A stretch of DNA of 64,000 bases from assembly GCA_035284865.1 (NCBI GenBank), contig JAYKHL010000067.1, forward strand, positions 1 to 64,000. The letters are read 5' to 3'. Below the pieces are notes generated by a model that saw only the letters and a list, made by a program, of their open reading frames with translations, searched no databases and was not told the origin of the DNA. Positions 1 to 8,093 of this stretch are shown piece after piece. This stretch comes from JAYKHL01 sp035284865 (GTDB lineage Bacteria; Cyanobacteriota; Sericytochromatia; S15B-MN24; JAQBPE01). Numbering within the stretch: the first letter of the stretch is position 1; each line of letters opens with the position of its first letter. The translations under genes and the position numbers were made by a program.

Positions 1-1
1 C

Positions 2-601
2 CGCATCAGCTCCATCACCCAGGGCGAACGCAACATGCAGGAGGCCTACGGCAAGGCCACGGTGCAGGACGCAGCCCTCCAGGAGATGATGGGGATGGCC
101 CAGCGCATCGTTGAAATCTCGAGCGCCCACGGCTCCGCGGACGCGAACACCCAGGCCATCTTGGAAGCCGAGGCGGCAGAAATTGCCACCGCTGCCACGA
201 ACCTCCAGGGCTCTTTGTTCTACAACGATACGGCCATCGCCGCCACCACGGTGGTCAACGTGGACGGCACCAACACCGTCACCTTCAATCTCGCGACGAT
301 GGCGAACATCGACTTCACCACGGCTGACGGCACGTCGGTGTCGACCGCTCAGGACCTCGTCGACCTGATCGCCACCGAGATGGCTGTGCTGGGCGGCAGC
401 ATGCGGGGGATGGAAGCCCAGTCGGCCACCCTCGCCGGCCGGAAGGAGGCCCACGTGATGGGCGAGAGCGCCATCCGGGACACGGACATCGCCGCCGAGA
501 GCACCCGCCTCACCCGGGCGCAGATCCTCTCGCAGTCGAACGTGGCGATGCTGGCCCAAGCCAACGCCCGGCCGCTCAACCTCCTTGCCTTGCTGCGGTG
601 A
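2..601 (+). CDS. Flagellin, C-terminal part (5' end outside window)
   Basis: This is the 3' part of a flagellin gene, the filament subunit exported by the flagellar type III system. The reading frame is open from base 2, so the start lies upstream of the window. The visible start of the frame (GERNMQEAYGKATVQDAALQ) is the long N-terminal D0/D1 helix. The end (DTDIAAESTRLTRAQILSQS, then AMLAQAN and LLALLR) is the classic flagellin C-terminal D0 helix that pairs with it inside the filament. The variable middle is very short. The next gene is a second flagellin that is clearly different in sequence, so the filament is probably made of more than one subunit. A hairpin with a T-run follows the stop. 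Confidence 0.93.
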   Translation, partial: RISSITQGERNMQEAYGKATVQDAALQEMMGMAQRIVEISSAHGSADANTQAILEAEAAEIATAATNLQGSLFYNDTAIAATTVVNVDGTNTVTFNLATMANIDFTTADGTSVSTAQDLVDLIATEMAVLGGSMRGMEAQSATLAGRKEAHVMGESAIRDTDIAAESTRLTRAQILSQSNVAMLAQANARPLNLLALLR

Positions 602-630
602 CGGCCGCGAGGTTCCCCGTCGCTCATCCC

Positions 631-668
631 GCGCGCCACCCGACCCCGGGGGCGCGCTCATTTTTTTT
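631..668 (+). terminator. Rho-independent terminator after first flagellin
   Basis: GCGCGCC at 631-637 pairs with GGCGCGC at 651-657, and eight T follow at 661-668. It separates the first flagellin from the sigma-28 promoter of the second, so the two are transcribed separately. Confidence 0.7.
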
Positions 669-678
669 AGCGGCTCCA

Positions 679-705
679 TCAAGTTTCCTCGGCCCAGGCC
701 GATAG
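679..705 (+). promoter_or_regulatory. Sigma-28 (FliA-type) promoter of flagellin
   Basis: TCAAGTTT (679-686), an 11-base spacer, then GCCGATAG (698-705). The FliA consensus is TAAAGTTT-N11-GCCGATAA, so 14 of 16 positions match with the exact spacer. It lies 78 bases before the GTG start of the flagellin at 784, as expected for a late flagellar gene. Confidence 0.85.
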
Positions 706-783
706 CACCCTCGGAGGCGGAAAGGATTCCCGCCAGGCAGAACGCAAGAGGCGTTCGCGCACCCGATCAAGGAGGATTCCCCC

Positions 784-1626
784 GTGCGAATCAACACCAA
801 CGTCAACGCCCTGATGTCTCATCGCAATATGATGAACGTCAACGCGGGCCTCTCCAGGTCGCTCGAGCGTCTCTCCAGCGGCCTGCGCATCAACAGCGCA
901 GCGGATGACGCCGCGGGCATGGCGGTGACCGAGAACATGAACTCCACCATCCGCGCCCTGAACGTGGCGGAGCGCAACATCCAGGACGGGATGGCCTTCC
1001 TCAACGCCCGCGAGGCCGTGATGGAGCAGGTGACCCAGATTGCGCAGCGGATGCGGGAGCTCGCGGTGGCGGCCAACAACACCTCCACCTCCCTGGACAG
1101 CTTCATTCCCCTCAACCAGGAGTACCAGCAGCTGGCGGAGGAGGCCACGCGGCTCCTCGCCAACTCGACGTACAACGAGGTCAACCTGTTCACCACCACC
1201 CAGCTGGACGTGCAGGTGGGGGCCGACCCGACGATTGGCACGGGAGACATCGTGCAGCTGCTGCTGACGGATCAGAGCACCGGCTTTTCTTCGGTGGGAT
1301 CGCTTGCCACGGACCTGACGAGCGCCGCCTCGGCGGCCACGGCCCTGGCTGCGCTGGACCTCTTTCTGCTGGATAACGCGACCCCTGGTGGCCTGCTGAT
1401 GGAGCGGTCCGTCAACGGCGCCTACATCAACCGGCTCGAGTACTCCCTGGCCAACCTGCAGGTCAACCGCGAGAACCTGATGGCTTCGGTCTCCCGGGTG
1501 AGGGACACCGACATGGCGGCCGAGATGACGACCATGACCAAGCAGCAGATCATCCTGCAGACGTCCACGGCCATGCTGGCTCAGGCCAACGCCCAGCCCC
1601 AGTCCGTGCTGGCCCTCTTCAAGTGA
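784..1626 (+). CDS. fliC: Flagellin
   Basis: A complete flagellin of 280 residues. The N-terminus (MRINTNVNALMSHRNMMN, then LERLSSGLRINSAADDAAGM) and the C-terminus (RDTDMAAEMTTMTKQQIILQ, then AMLAQANAQPQSVLALFK) are textbook D0/D1 helices that polymerise into the filament core. The central surface-exposed part (about residues 140-205) is short, giving a minimal flagellin without bulky D2/D3 domains. Translation starts at GTG 784 behind AAGGAGG at 769-775. The sigma-28 promoter at 679-705 makes it a late gene needing FliA. Its dedicated chaperone FliS is encoded at 44388-44786. Confidence 0.97.
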   Translation: MRINTNVNALMSHRNMMNVNAGLSRSLERLSSGLRINSAADDAAGMAVTENMNSTIRALNVAERNIQDGMAFLNAREAVMEQVTQIAQRMRELAVAANNTSTSLDSFIPLNQEYQQLAEEATRLLANSTYNEVNLFTTTQLDVQVGADPTIGTGDIVQLLLTDQSTGFSSVGSLATDLTSAASAATALAALDLFLLDNATPGGLLMERSVNGAYINRLEYSLANLQVNRENLMASVSRVRDTDMAAEMTTMTKQQIILQTSTAMLAQANAQPQSVLALFK

Positions 1627-1661
1627 GCACCGCCCGAGGGCGTTCTCTTGGCCCGCTTCCG

Positions 1662-1683
1662 GCCCCTCCCTCCCGGGAGGGGC
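1662..1683 (+). terminator. GC hairpin after fliC
   Basis: GCCCCTCCC (1662-1670) and GGGAGGGGC (1675-1683) form a 9-bp stem with a 4-base loop 36 bases after the flagellin stop. Only a weak T-rich stretch follows, so termination is likely but not certain. Confidence 0.5.
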
Positions 1684-1711
1684 TTGTGGGCGTCCGGGGC
1701 ACCCGATCGGG

Positions 1712-1717
1712 GTAAGC
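1712..1717 (+). promoter_or_regulatory. Candidate -10 box for a leaderless mRNA
   Basis: TAAGCT at 1712-1717 ends 7 bases before the GTG start at 1725. No Shine-Dalgarno sequence lies between, so a transcript started here would begin at or next to the start codon. The box is short and this call rests mostly on position. Confidence 0.3.
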
Positions 1718-1724
1718 TACGCGC

Positions 1725-2480
1725 GTGACCATCATCAACCCCCTGGCCGATGCCAACACCCTGCTCGCCGCTGGCCGCTGGGCCGAGGCTGAGGCCGTGC
1801 TGGCCGAGGCGGCTCGAGGGGGTCAGGCCGAGGCCGCCCTCGCCCTCGGCCGCCTGGCGCTGCAGCGCGGGGCCTGGGCGCAGGCCGCCGCCTGGCTGAC
1901 ACAAGCCCGGGAGGGCGCCACCGACCCTTCGGCCGGGGCCTTCGAGCTGGCCTGGTGCCAGCTCAAGCTCGGCCGGGCCCGTGAGGCCGAGGCCCTGCTG
2001 GCTGACCTCCCGCCGGGACCCGCCGCGCTGCACCTGCTGGGTCGGGCCCGGCTGGAGGTCGGGCGAGGACCCGAGGCCCGGGCTCCGCTGCAAGCGTGTG
2101 GCCTGCCGGCCGCCGACCTGGAGCTGGGGTGGGCCCACTGGCTGGCGGATGAGCCGCGCGAAGCCTCGCGGGCCTGGCAGCGGTGGCTGCGGGCCGGGGC
2201 CGCGGACTGGGGCACGAAGGACGCCCTGGCCACCTGGCTGTTCCTGCGCACCGGAGGCCCGCAGCCAGACGGGCGACCCGAGCGACCCGCAGAGCCCGTC
2301 CGGCACCTCTCGGACTGGCTCCGGTGGCTGCTGCGACACGGCCGGCGGGCAGACGTCGAGGCCGCGTGGCAGCGCGGCCCCCGGCTCCACCGAGGCCTGT
2401 GGGAGGCCCTGCGGCCCAGCTGGGAGGCGGTGCTGGAGGCCGAGGGAGCGGACCCGAGAGGGCGGCAACCGGGGCCCTGA
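1725..2480 (+). CDS. TPR-like helical repeat protein
   Basis: A 251-residue cytoplasmic protein made of alanine-rich helix pairs. Repeated patterns such as LLAAGRWAEAEAVLAEAA, ALALGRLALQRGAWAQAAAW and LAWCQLKLGRAREAEALL fit tetratricopeptide (TPR/Sel1-like) repeats over residues 10-150. The C-terminal 90 residues are rich in Trp and Arg and not recognisable. No signal peptide or membrane segment is seen. TPR proteins are protein-binding scaffolds; the position right after two flagellins could mean a role in flagellar assembly or modification, but that is inference. The start is GTG with no Shine-Dalgarno and a -10-like box 7 bases upstream, so translation may be leaderless. Confidence 0.75.
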   Translation: MTIINPLADANTLLAAGRWAEAEAVLAEAARGGQAEAALALGRLALQRGAWAQAAAWLTQAREGATDPSAGAFELAWCQLKLGRAREAEALLADLPPGPAALHLLGRARLEVGRGPEARAPLQACGLPAADLELGWAHWLADEPREASRAWQRWLRAGAADWGTKDALATWLFLRTGGPQPDGRPERPAEPVRHLSDWLRWLLRHGRRADVEAAWQRGPRLHRGLWEALRPSWEAVLEAEGADPRGRQPGP

Positions 2481-2487
2481 TCCGGTC

Positions 2488-2516
2488 AACAAAAAGGGGG
2501 AGCCAGCGGCTCCCCC
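2488..2516 (-). terminator. Rho-independent terminator of the ruvX-DUF1292 operon
   Basis: GGGGGAGCC (2496-2504) and GGCTCCCCC (2508-2516) make a 9-bp stem with a 3-base loop. Read on the minus strand it is followed by TTTTTGTT (the A-run at 2488-2495). It lies just beyond the stop of the minus-strand DUF1292 gene and separates it from the convergent TPR gene. Confidence 0.85.
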
Positions 2517-2534
2517 AGGAGGTCGAGGTGGGCC

Positions 2535-2801
2535 TCAGCCCTCCTCGTCCTCGGTGAACTCCTCGAGCTTCTTCACCACGAGCTGGAACTCGGCTTCGTC
2601 CTCCAACGTGACGAAGGCATCGCCCTCGAGCCGCATCACAAGCACCTCCTGGTCCTCGCTTTCATCGGCATCGGCGGGAAGCAGCAGGGCATATTCCTTG
2701 CCCTCCACCTCGACGATGTCGACGACCTGGAACTCAAAATTCACCCCGTCTTCGTCCACCAGGGTGACGGTGCCGTCGTCAGCTTCCAGTTCCTGTTCCA
2801 T
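2535..2801 (-). CDS. DUF1292 (UPF0473, YrzB-like) family protein
   Basis: A small acidic protein of 88 residues matching the DUF1292 pattern: an N-terminal beta-rich part (TVTLVDEDGVNFEFQVVDIV, then GKEYALLLP), an acidic linker, EVLVMRLEGD, and an acidic C-terminus. Its biochemical function is unknown. In many Firmicutes the same family is encoded directly after the ruvX/yqgF gene, and that arrangement is seen here: it starts 8 bases after the ruvX stop and shares its terminator. It probably acts in the cytoplasm and is co-expressed with RuvX. Confidence 0.85.
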   Translation of the reverse strand: MEQELEADDGTVTLVDEDGVNFEFQVVDIVEVEGKEYALLLPADADESEDQEVLVMRLEGDAFVTLEDEAEFQLVVKKLEEFTEDEEG

Positions 2802-2809
2802 AGCGCTGG

Positions 2810-3268
2810 CTACTCCTCACTGCTCGTAGATGGCTCAGCCTGCCGGGATGCCCTGGCTTGACGGTCCAGGTACGTTTGAAGAATCAAGGCCGCGGCTTGC
2901 TGATCGATGAGCTCCTTGCGACGCTTCGCCTTCACCTGGAGTTCCTGCATGGCGCGGTTGGCCTGCCGGGTGGTGAGCCTTTCGTCCACCAGCTCCACGG
3001 GGAGGGCTATCGCCGCCCGGAGGGATTCCACGAAGCGATCCACGAAGCGAGCCTGGTCGCCGATGGAGCCGTCCATGTTCCGCGGATAGCCTACCACAAG
3101 CCGCGAAGCGTTGTACACGCTGATGAGCTCGGTCAGTTCGGCCAGATCCTGAGCGAGCTCTCGGCGCTGGATGGTGGTCACCCCCAAGGCCATTGAGCCA
3201 AAGGGATCGCTCACCGCGACGCCGATGGTCTTGGTACCCACGTCCAGTCCGAGGATGCGCTCTAGCAT
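2810..3268 (-). CDS. ruvX: Putative pre-16S rRNA nuclease / Holliday junction resolvase RuvX (YqgF)
   Basis: A 152-residue RNase H-fold protein of the YqgF/RuvX family. The family is implicated in 16S rRNA 5'-end maturation and was also named for Holliday junction resolution. The usual active-site residues are present: Asp9 in ILGLDVGTKTIGVAVSD, Glu96 in VDERLTT, and Asp122 in KELIDQQAA. The VGYPRNMDGS segment is also typical. The length is normal for the family. It starts at ATG 3268 and forms an operon with the DUF1292 gene. The divergent giant helicase begins about 80 bases away. Confidence 0.93.
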   Translation of the reverse strand: MLERILGLDVGTKTIGVAVSDPFGSMALGVTTIQRRELAQDLAELTELISVYNASRLVVGYPRNMDGSIGDQARFVDRFVESLRAAIALPVELVDERLTTRQANRAMQELQVKAKRRKELIDQQAAALILQTYLDRQARASRQAEPSTSSEE

Positions 3269-3347
3269 GCTCTGCGTGTCCCACGCGCGGCGGTTGCTGT
3301 CAAGCGTCTGGGCGCGACCTCACGTTTATCCCTTCTGCCGCGGGGGC

Positions 3348-6300
3348 ATGGAGGCTGCACGCGGCAGCGCCCTCGGGGTGCAGGCCGGAGCCACCCGCGG
3401 CGCCTTCCCTCCCCCTGCTCCTGCCCAACGAGCCCACCGACCCTTGTCTTCCCTCGCGGCCACCCTTGAACGCGCCCGCCAAGAGCTCCTCGACCTCGGG
3501 CTGCGCAACCCGATGTTGAACTTTCGGCCCTCGCGGGCCCGGGGCCTCGTGCTCGAGGGCTTGCCGCCCGACGTCGCGTGGCAGCGCCTCGTCCGCGACG
3601 ACAAGCCGTTCTCCTTCGTGGAGGGTGGCCCGGACGTGGACGCCCAGGCCGCCTCCGAGGGCCGGCTGCTCGTGCCGATGGAGGCGGAGGCGCTGCAGCA
3701 GGTGTTGCTCAACACCCAGCGCGCCGCCCGCACCTTCCTGGAGGAACAGGGGGTGCAGGTGCTCTACCTGGCGCTGGGCATGCTGGCCTGGACGGAGCCT
3801 GACCGCCCCGAGATCCGGCGCTCTCCGCTGCTGCTCGTGCCTGTTGCCCTGGCGCGGCCCCACGCCCTGGCCCGCTTCCAGCTGCGCTGGAGCCAGGGAG
3901 ACCTGATCGAGAACCTCTCCCTGGCCGCCCGCCTGGCCGCGGACCACGGGATCACCCTGCCGCCCGTCGCGCCCGCGGAGGACCTCGTGCCCTCCCGCTA
4001 CCTGGCCGAGGTCGCCGAGCGCGTGGCTGGCGTGGGCTACTGCGTGGAGCCGGAGGCCGTGGCGCTCGGCCTGTTTGCCTCCAGCAGGCTGCTGATGTAC
4101 CGCGACCTCGACCCGGCCCAGCTGGACGGCCACGGCGGCCAGCCGCTGGTGGCCTCCTTGCTGGAGGAGGGCTTCGGGGCCCCCTCGCCGGTCGAGGCCG
4201 AGCGCCCCCGGGGCGTGGTGGACATGGACGCCAGCCAGGCAGCGGCCGTCGCGGCGGTGGCCGGGGGGCAGAGCCTGGTCATCCAGGGGCCACCGGGCAC
4301 GGGGAAGTCGCAGACCATCACGAACCTCGTCGCCGAGGCCCTGCGACAGGGCAAGACGGTGCTGTTCGTGGCTGAGAAGCTCGCCGCGCTGGAGGTCGTC
4401 CGGCGGCGGCTCGCGGCCGTCGGCCTGGGCGATGCCCTGCTCGAGCTTCACAGCCACAAGGCCAGCAAGCGCGAGGTCCTCGGAGAGCTCGACCGCACCC
4501 TGGCCCTGCCGCGGCCGCACGTGGAGGCCTGCGCCGACGATGAGGAGGCGCTGCACGAGGAGCTCGGCCAGCGCCTCGACGCTTACGCGGAGGCCGTCAA
4601 CACCCCGGTAGGCGACAGTGGCGTGACCCCCCACGAGGCCATCAGCGCTCTGCTGCAGCTCGGCCGGGAGGAGGGGGAGGTTCGGCTGCCCGAGGAGGCC
4701 CTGCCCCTCACGCTGGCGGCCTGGACGCGGGCCGAGCACCTGCGGCGGCAGGCCCTGACGGTCGAGCTGCGCACCCTCCTGTCCGCCATCGGCGCCTTGC
4801 GCCACCACCCCTACTTCGGGGCCAGGGTGGAGCATGTCCGGCCCGGCGAGGAGGCGGCGATCGCGGGGGAGGTCGCCCGGACCCGCGCCGCCCTGCAGGC
4901 CTGGCTGCCGGCGCTCAAGGAGCTTTCGGAGAGCCTGGGGCGGCCCTGCCCGGGCACCTGGCGAGCCGCCCGCCAGCTGCTGCGAGCCACGGTCCACCTG
5001 CGTGAAGCCTGGCGCCTGCCGGGCGTCGCGCTCGGGAACGGCGGCTGGTCGCTGCACCGCGACAGGCTCGAGGCCCTGCTCGAGGCCGGCGCCGCCTGGG
5101 CCTGGCTGCGGGCCACGTGGGGGGAGCAGGTCCAGCCGGCGGCCTGGGACCAGGACCACAGCGCCGCCCGGCTCGCCATCGCCACCTACGGCACGCGCTG
5201 GTCTCGCTCGTTCGTGGCGGCCTGGCGGCGGGCGCAGCGCACGCTGGCGCGACACTGCCCGGGGGGCGTACCGGGTGAACCGGACGCCCAGCTTGCGCTG
5301 CTGGACGCGCTGGCAGAGGGCCGCCGGCTGCGGCAGCTGCTGCGCCAGGACGAGGGCCTGGGGGCGCTGCTGTTCGGCCCCCAGTGGCGCGGCGAGGACT
5401 CGAACTGGACGGATCTTCGCGCCGTGGCCGAGCGGGTCTGGGCCATCCTGGCCGACCTCGAGGCCGGGGAGGTGCCACCAGACTTCCTCAGCTGGCCCCT
5501 GCCGGACTGGCCCCCTGCCGCCCTGCCGCCGGGCGTGGCTGCGGCAGAGACCGCTGCGGCCACTTTCGATGACGCCTGGGGGCGCCTGGCTGCTCGGTTG
5601 GTCTACAGCCCGCCAGGGCTGGCTCCCCAGGACGAGTCCTTCGAGGCCCTCGAGGCGCGCCTCGCGGGCTGGCAGGCCGAGCCGGAACGGCTGCAAGACC
5701 TGGCCGCCTACAACCGCCTGCGCACCACCCTGCGTGACGAACAGCTCGAGCGGCTTCTGGCCGCCGTGGAGCAGCCGGGCGGGGAGGCCCTCGTGCAGGG
5801 GCTCGACCAGCGGCTCGAGCGGGCCTGGTTCGAGGCGCTGCTGGCCCGCGCCCTGCGCGAGCGGCCGGCCCTGGCCCAGTTCGAGGGCAACAGCCAGATG
5901 CTGCAGCGCGAGCGCTTCACCCACCTCGACCGCAAGGTGCAGGCCCACCACCGGGCCCGCCTGGCCCTCCAGCACTGGGAGCGGATCGCAGGCCGCGTCG
6001 AGGACAAGGCCTGGGCGACGCTGCGGCAGGAGCTGGCGAAGCGCTCGCGTCACCTGCCCCTCCGGCAGCTGGTGGCCCGGGCGGGCTCCGCCATCCAGAC
6101 GCTCAAGCCCGTGTTCATGATGAGCCCGCTCTCGGTGGCCACATACCTGCCGGCGGGTGCGCTGACCTTCGACCTTGTGGTGTTCGACGAGGCGTCTCAG
6201 GTCCGCCCGGTCGACGCGCTGGGGGCCCTGTTGCGCGGGCGTCAGCTGGTCGTGGTCGGCGACAAGCGGCAGATGCCACCTTCCAACTTCTTCGACAGCC

Positions 6301-8048
6301 TCGCCACCAACGCCGAGCGGCCAGAGGACGACGAGGGGCTCTCCACGGAGGACTACGAGAGCCTGATCGGGCTGTGCGAGGCGCAGGGCGTCCCGCAGCG
6401 GATGCTGCGCTGGCACTACCGGAGCCGCCACGAGTCGTTGATCGCCCTCTCCAACGAGGCCTTCTACGATGGCCGGCTCGTCGTCTTCCCCAGCCCGGAC
6501 GCCGGCCGGGAGGCGGCGGGGCTGCAGCTCCGGCACCTGCCGGAGGCCGTGTACGATCGTGGCCGCTCGCGCACCAGCCCGCTGGAGGCCCGGGTTGTGG
6601 CCGAGGCGGTCATGGCGCACGCCCGGGCGCACCCGACGCGAAGCCTTGGGGTTGCGGCCTTCAGCCTGGCGCAGGCGGAGGCGATCCTGGCAGAGCTCGA
6701 GCGCCTGCGGCGCGCCTGCCCGGAGTGCGAGCCCTTCTTCGCCGGGGACGAGGCAGCAGGCCGCGACGAGCCCTTCTTCGTGAAGAACCTGGAGACCATC
6801 CAGGGCGACGAGCGGGACGTCATCTACATCAGCGTGGGCTATGGGCGGGACGCCGAGGGCCGGGTCAGCGCCAACTTCGGGCCGCTGAACCAGGAGGGCG
6901 GCGAGCGCCGTCTCAACGTGCTGATCACCCGGGCGCGCCTGCGCTGCGAGGTCTTCACCGGGCTGCGGGCCGAGGACATCCCCGAGACCCCCGGCGAGAG
7001 CCTCGGCGTCGCCACCCTGCGCCGCTTCCTGGCCTACGCCCGGGAGGGACGGCTGGCGGAGGCCGCCTCCGCCGGGCCCCGGGCTGCTGCCGCGGCCTCG
7101 CTGGCGGATGAGCTACAGGCCCGGCTGGCGGAGGCGGGCTTCGAGGCCGTGCGGCACGTCGGCAGCGAGGGCGGCCGGCTGGAGCTGGTGGTCGGGGCGC
7201 CGGCGGCTGGCGGCCGACCTCGGCTTGCGGTCCTCTGTGATGGGCCGGAGTACCAGGCGGCGGGCCCGGCTGGCGATCGTGAGCGGCTGCGCGAGCAGGT
7301 GCTGCACGGGCTCGGCTGGCAGCTGCACCACGCCTGGAGCATGGAGTGGCTCCGCCGGCCGGCCCTGGAGCGTCAGAGGTTGCTCGCAGCGGTGGAGGGG
7401 GCTCTCGAGGGCCCCGCCGAGCCGGACCCCCCGCCTGCGATGCCGGGTCTGCCGGTGGTGGACCTCGAGGCCGCCGCCGCGCCCGAGCCTGTGGTGGCGC
7501 CCTACCACGTGGTGAGCCTGCCCGGCCTCGCCGGGACGGATCTCGCGAGCCTGGGGGTGCCCCCCCTGGCCGAGGCCGTGGTGGAGGTGGTCCGGGGCGA
7601 GGGGCCCGTCCATGTCACCGAGGTGTTGCGGCGCCTCACCCAGGCCGCCGGGATGAGGCGCCTCACGGCCAGGGCCCGGCAGCGGGTCGAGGACGCCGTC
7701 GCCTGGCTCGGGCCGGAGGACGTGGTGCGCCGGGGGGAGTTCCTCTGGCCGGCCAGCCTGGAGGAGGCCCCGCTGCGAGACCGCACGGGGCTGCCGGCCG
7801 CCTCCCGCAAGGTGGGCCTGATCCCGCCCGAGGAGCTGGCTGCCGCGGTGCTGCGGGTGGTCCGCCGCACGGGCGGGGCCAGGCCCCGGGACGTCGCCCA
7901 GGAGGCGCTCCGCCTGCTGGGCCTCGCGCGGCCTGGGGCCGAGACGCTCGGCGTCGTGGAGGCCGTGGCGGGGGAGCTCGTCACGCGTGGCGTGCTTGCC
8001 CACCGGGGGCCTTTCCTGGTTGACTGCAGCTTGCACGACCCCGCCTGA
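3348..8048 (+). CDS. DUF4011-type superfamily 1 helicase with C-terminal nuclease-like domain
   Basis: A very large protein (1566 residues from ATG 3348; a TTG near 3444 is an alternative start). The N-terminus ARQELLDLGLRNPMLNFRP is the signature of DUF4011. A UPF1-like SF1 helicase follows: Walker A GPPGTGKSQ near residue 315, a long alpha-helical insertion, Walker B VVFDEASQ near 943, VVVGDKRQMPPSNFF near 968, and C-terminal helicase motifs (LETIQGDERDVIYISVGYG; GGERRLNVLITRAR). Near residue 1290 the segment AVLCDGPEYQ followed by REQVLHGLGWQLHHAWS matches the Vsr/MTES_1575-like nuclease domain of this family, and a DUF3320-like winged region ends the protein. Such helicases are often found singly or in defence islands; an antiphage role here is inference. 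No neighbouring defence genes are seen. Confidence 0.88.
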   Translation: MEAARGSALGVQAGATRGAFPPPAPAQRAHRPLSSLAATLERARQELLDLGLRNPMLNFRPSRARGLVLEGLPPDVAWQRLVRDDKPFSFVEGGPDVDAQAASEGRLLVPMEAEALQQVLLNTQRAARTFLEEQGVQVLYLALGMLAWTEPDRPEIRRSPLLLVPVALARPHALARFQLRWSQGDLIENLSLAARLAADHGITLPPVAPAEDLVPSRYLAEVAERVAGVGYCVEPEAVALGLFASSRLLMYRDLDPAQLDGHGGQPLVASLLEEGFGAPSPVEAERPRGVVDMDASQAAAVAAVAGGQSLVIQGPPGTGKSQTITNLVAEALRQGKTVLFVAEKLAALEVVRRRLAAVGLGDALLELHSHKASKREVLGELDRTLALPRPHVEACADDEEALHEELGQRLDAYAEAVNTPVGDSGVTPHEAISALLQLGREEGEVRLPEEALPLTLAAWTRAEHLRRQALTVELRTLLSAIGALRHHPYFGARVEHVRPGEEAAIAGEVARTRAALQAWLPALKELSESLGRPCPGTWRAARQLLRATVHLREAWRLPGVALGNGGWSLHRDRLEALLEAGAAWAWLRATWGEQVQPAAWDQDHSAARLAIATYGTRWSRSFVAAWRRAQRTLARHCPGGVPGEPDAQLALLDALAEGRRLRQLLRQDEGLGALLFGPQWRGEDSNWTDLRAVAERVWAILADLEAGEVPPDFLSWPLPDWPPAALPPGVAAAETAAATFDDAWGRLAARLVYSPPGLAPQDESFEALEARLAGWQAEPERLQDLAAYNRLRTTLRDEQLERLLAAVEQPGGEALVQGLDQRLERAWFEALLARALRERPALAQFEGNSQMLQRERFTHLDRKVQAHHRARLALQHWERIAGRVEDKAWATLRQELAKRSRHLPLRQLVARAGSAIQTLKPVFMMSPLSVATYLPAGALTFDLVVFDEASQVRPVDALGALLRGRQLVVVGDKRQMPPSNFFDSLATNAERPEDDEGLSTEDYESLIGLCEAQGVPQRMLRWHYRSRHESLIALSNEAFYDGRLVVFPSPDAGREAAGLQLRHLPEAVYDRGRSRTSPLEARVVAEAVMAHARAHPTRSLGVAAFSLAQAEAILAELERLRRACPECEPFFAGDEAAGRDEPFFVKNLETIQGDERDVIYISVGYGRDAEGRVSANFGPLNQEGGERRLNVLITRARLRCEVFTGLRAEDIPETPGESLGVATLRRFLAYAREGRLAEAASAGPRAAAAASLADELQARLAEAGFEAVRHVGSEGGRLELVVGAPAAGGRPRLAVLCDGPEYQAAGPAGDRERLREQVLHGLGWQLHHAWSMEWLRRPALERQRLLAAVEGALEGPAEPDPPPAMPGLPVVDLEAAAAPEPVVAPYHVVSLPGLAGTDLASLGVPPLAEAVVEVVRGEGPVHVTEVLRRLTQAAGMRRLTARARQRVEDAVAWLGPEDVVRRGEFLWPASLEEAPLRDRTGLPAASRKVGLIPPEELAAAVLRVVRRTGGARPRDVAQEALRLLGLARPGAETLGVVEAVAGELVTRGVLAHRGPFLVDCSLHDPA

Positions 8049-8093
8049 GGCGCTGCCTGATGCGCGGTTGGACCTGGCTCGAGAGGTGGCTCC

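Noticed and set aside
3298..3303. TTGACA on the minus strand as the ruvX -35
   Set aside because: At 16-18 bases downstream there is only GC-rich sequence with no -10-like hexamer.
3300..6632. Very long minus-strand open frame of 1110 codons opposite the helicase
   Set aside because: It is a shadow frame produced by high GC content at codon positions; its translation is Gly/Arg/His-rich with no domain sequence, and the plus frame has clear helicase motifs.
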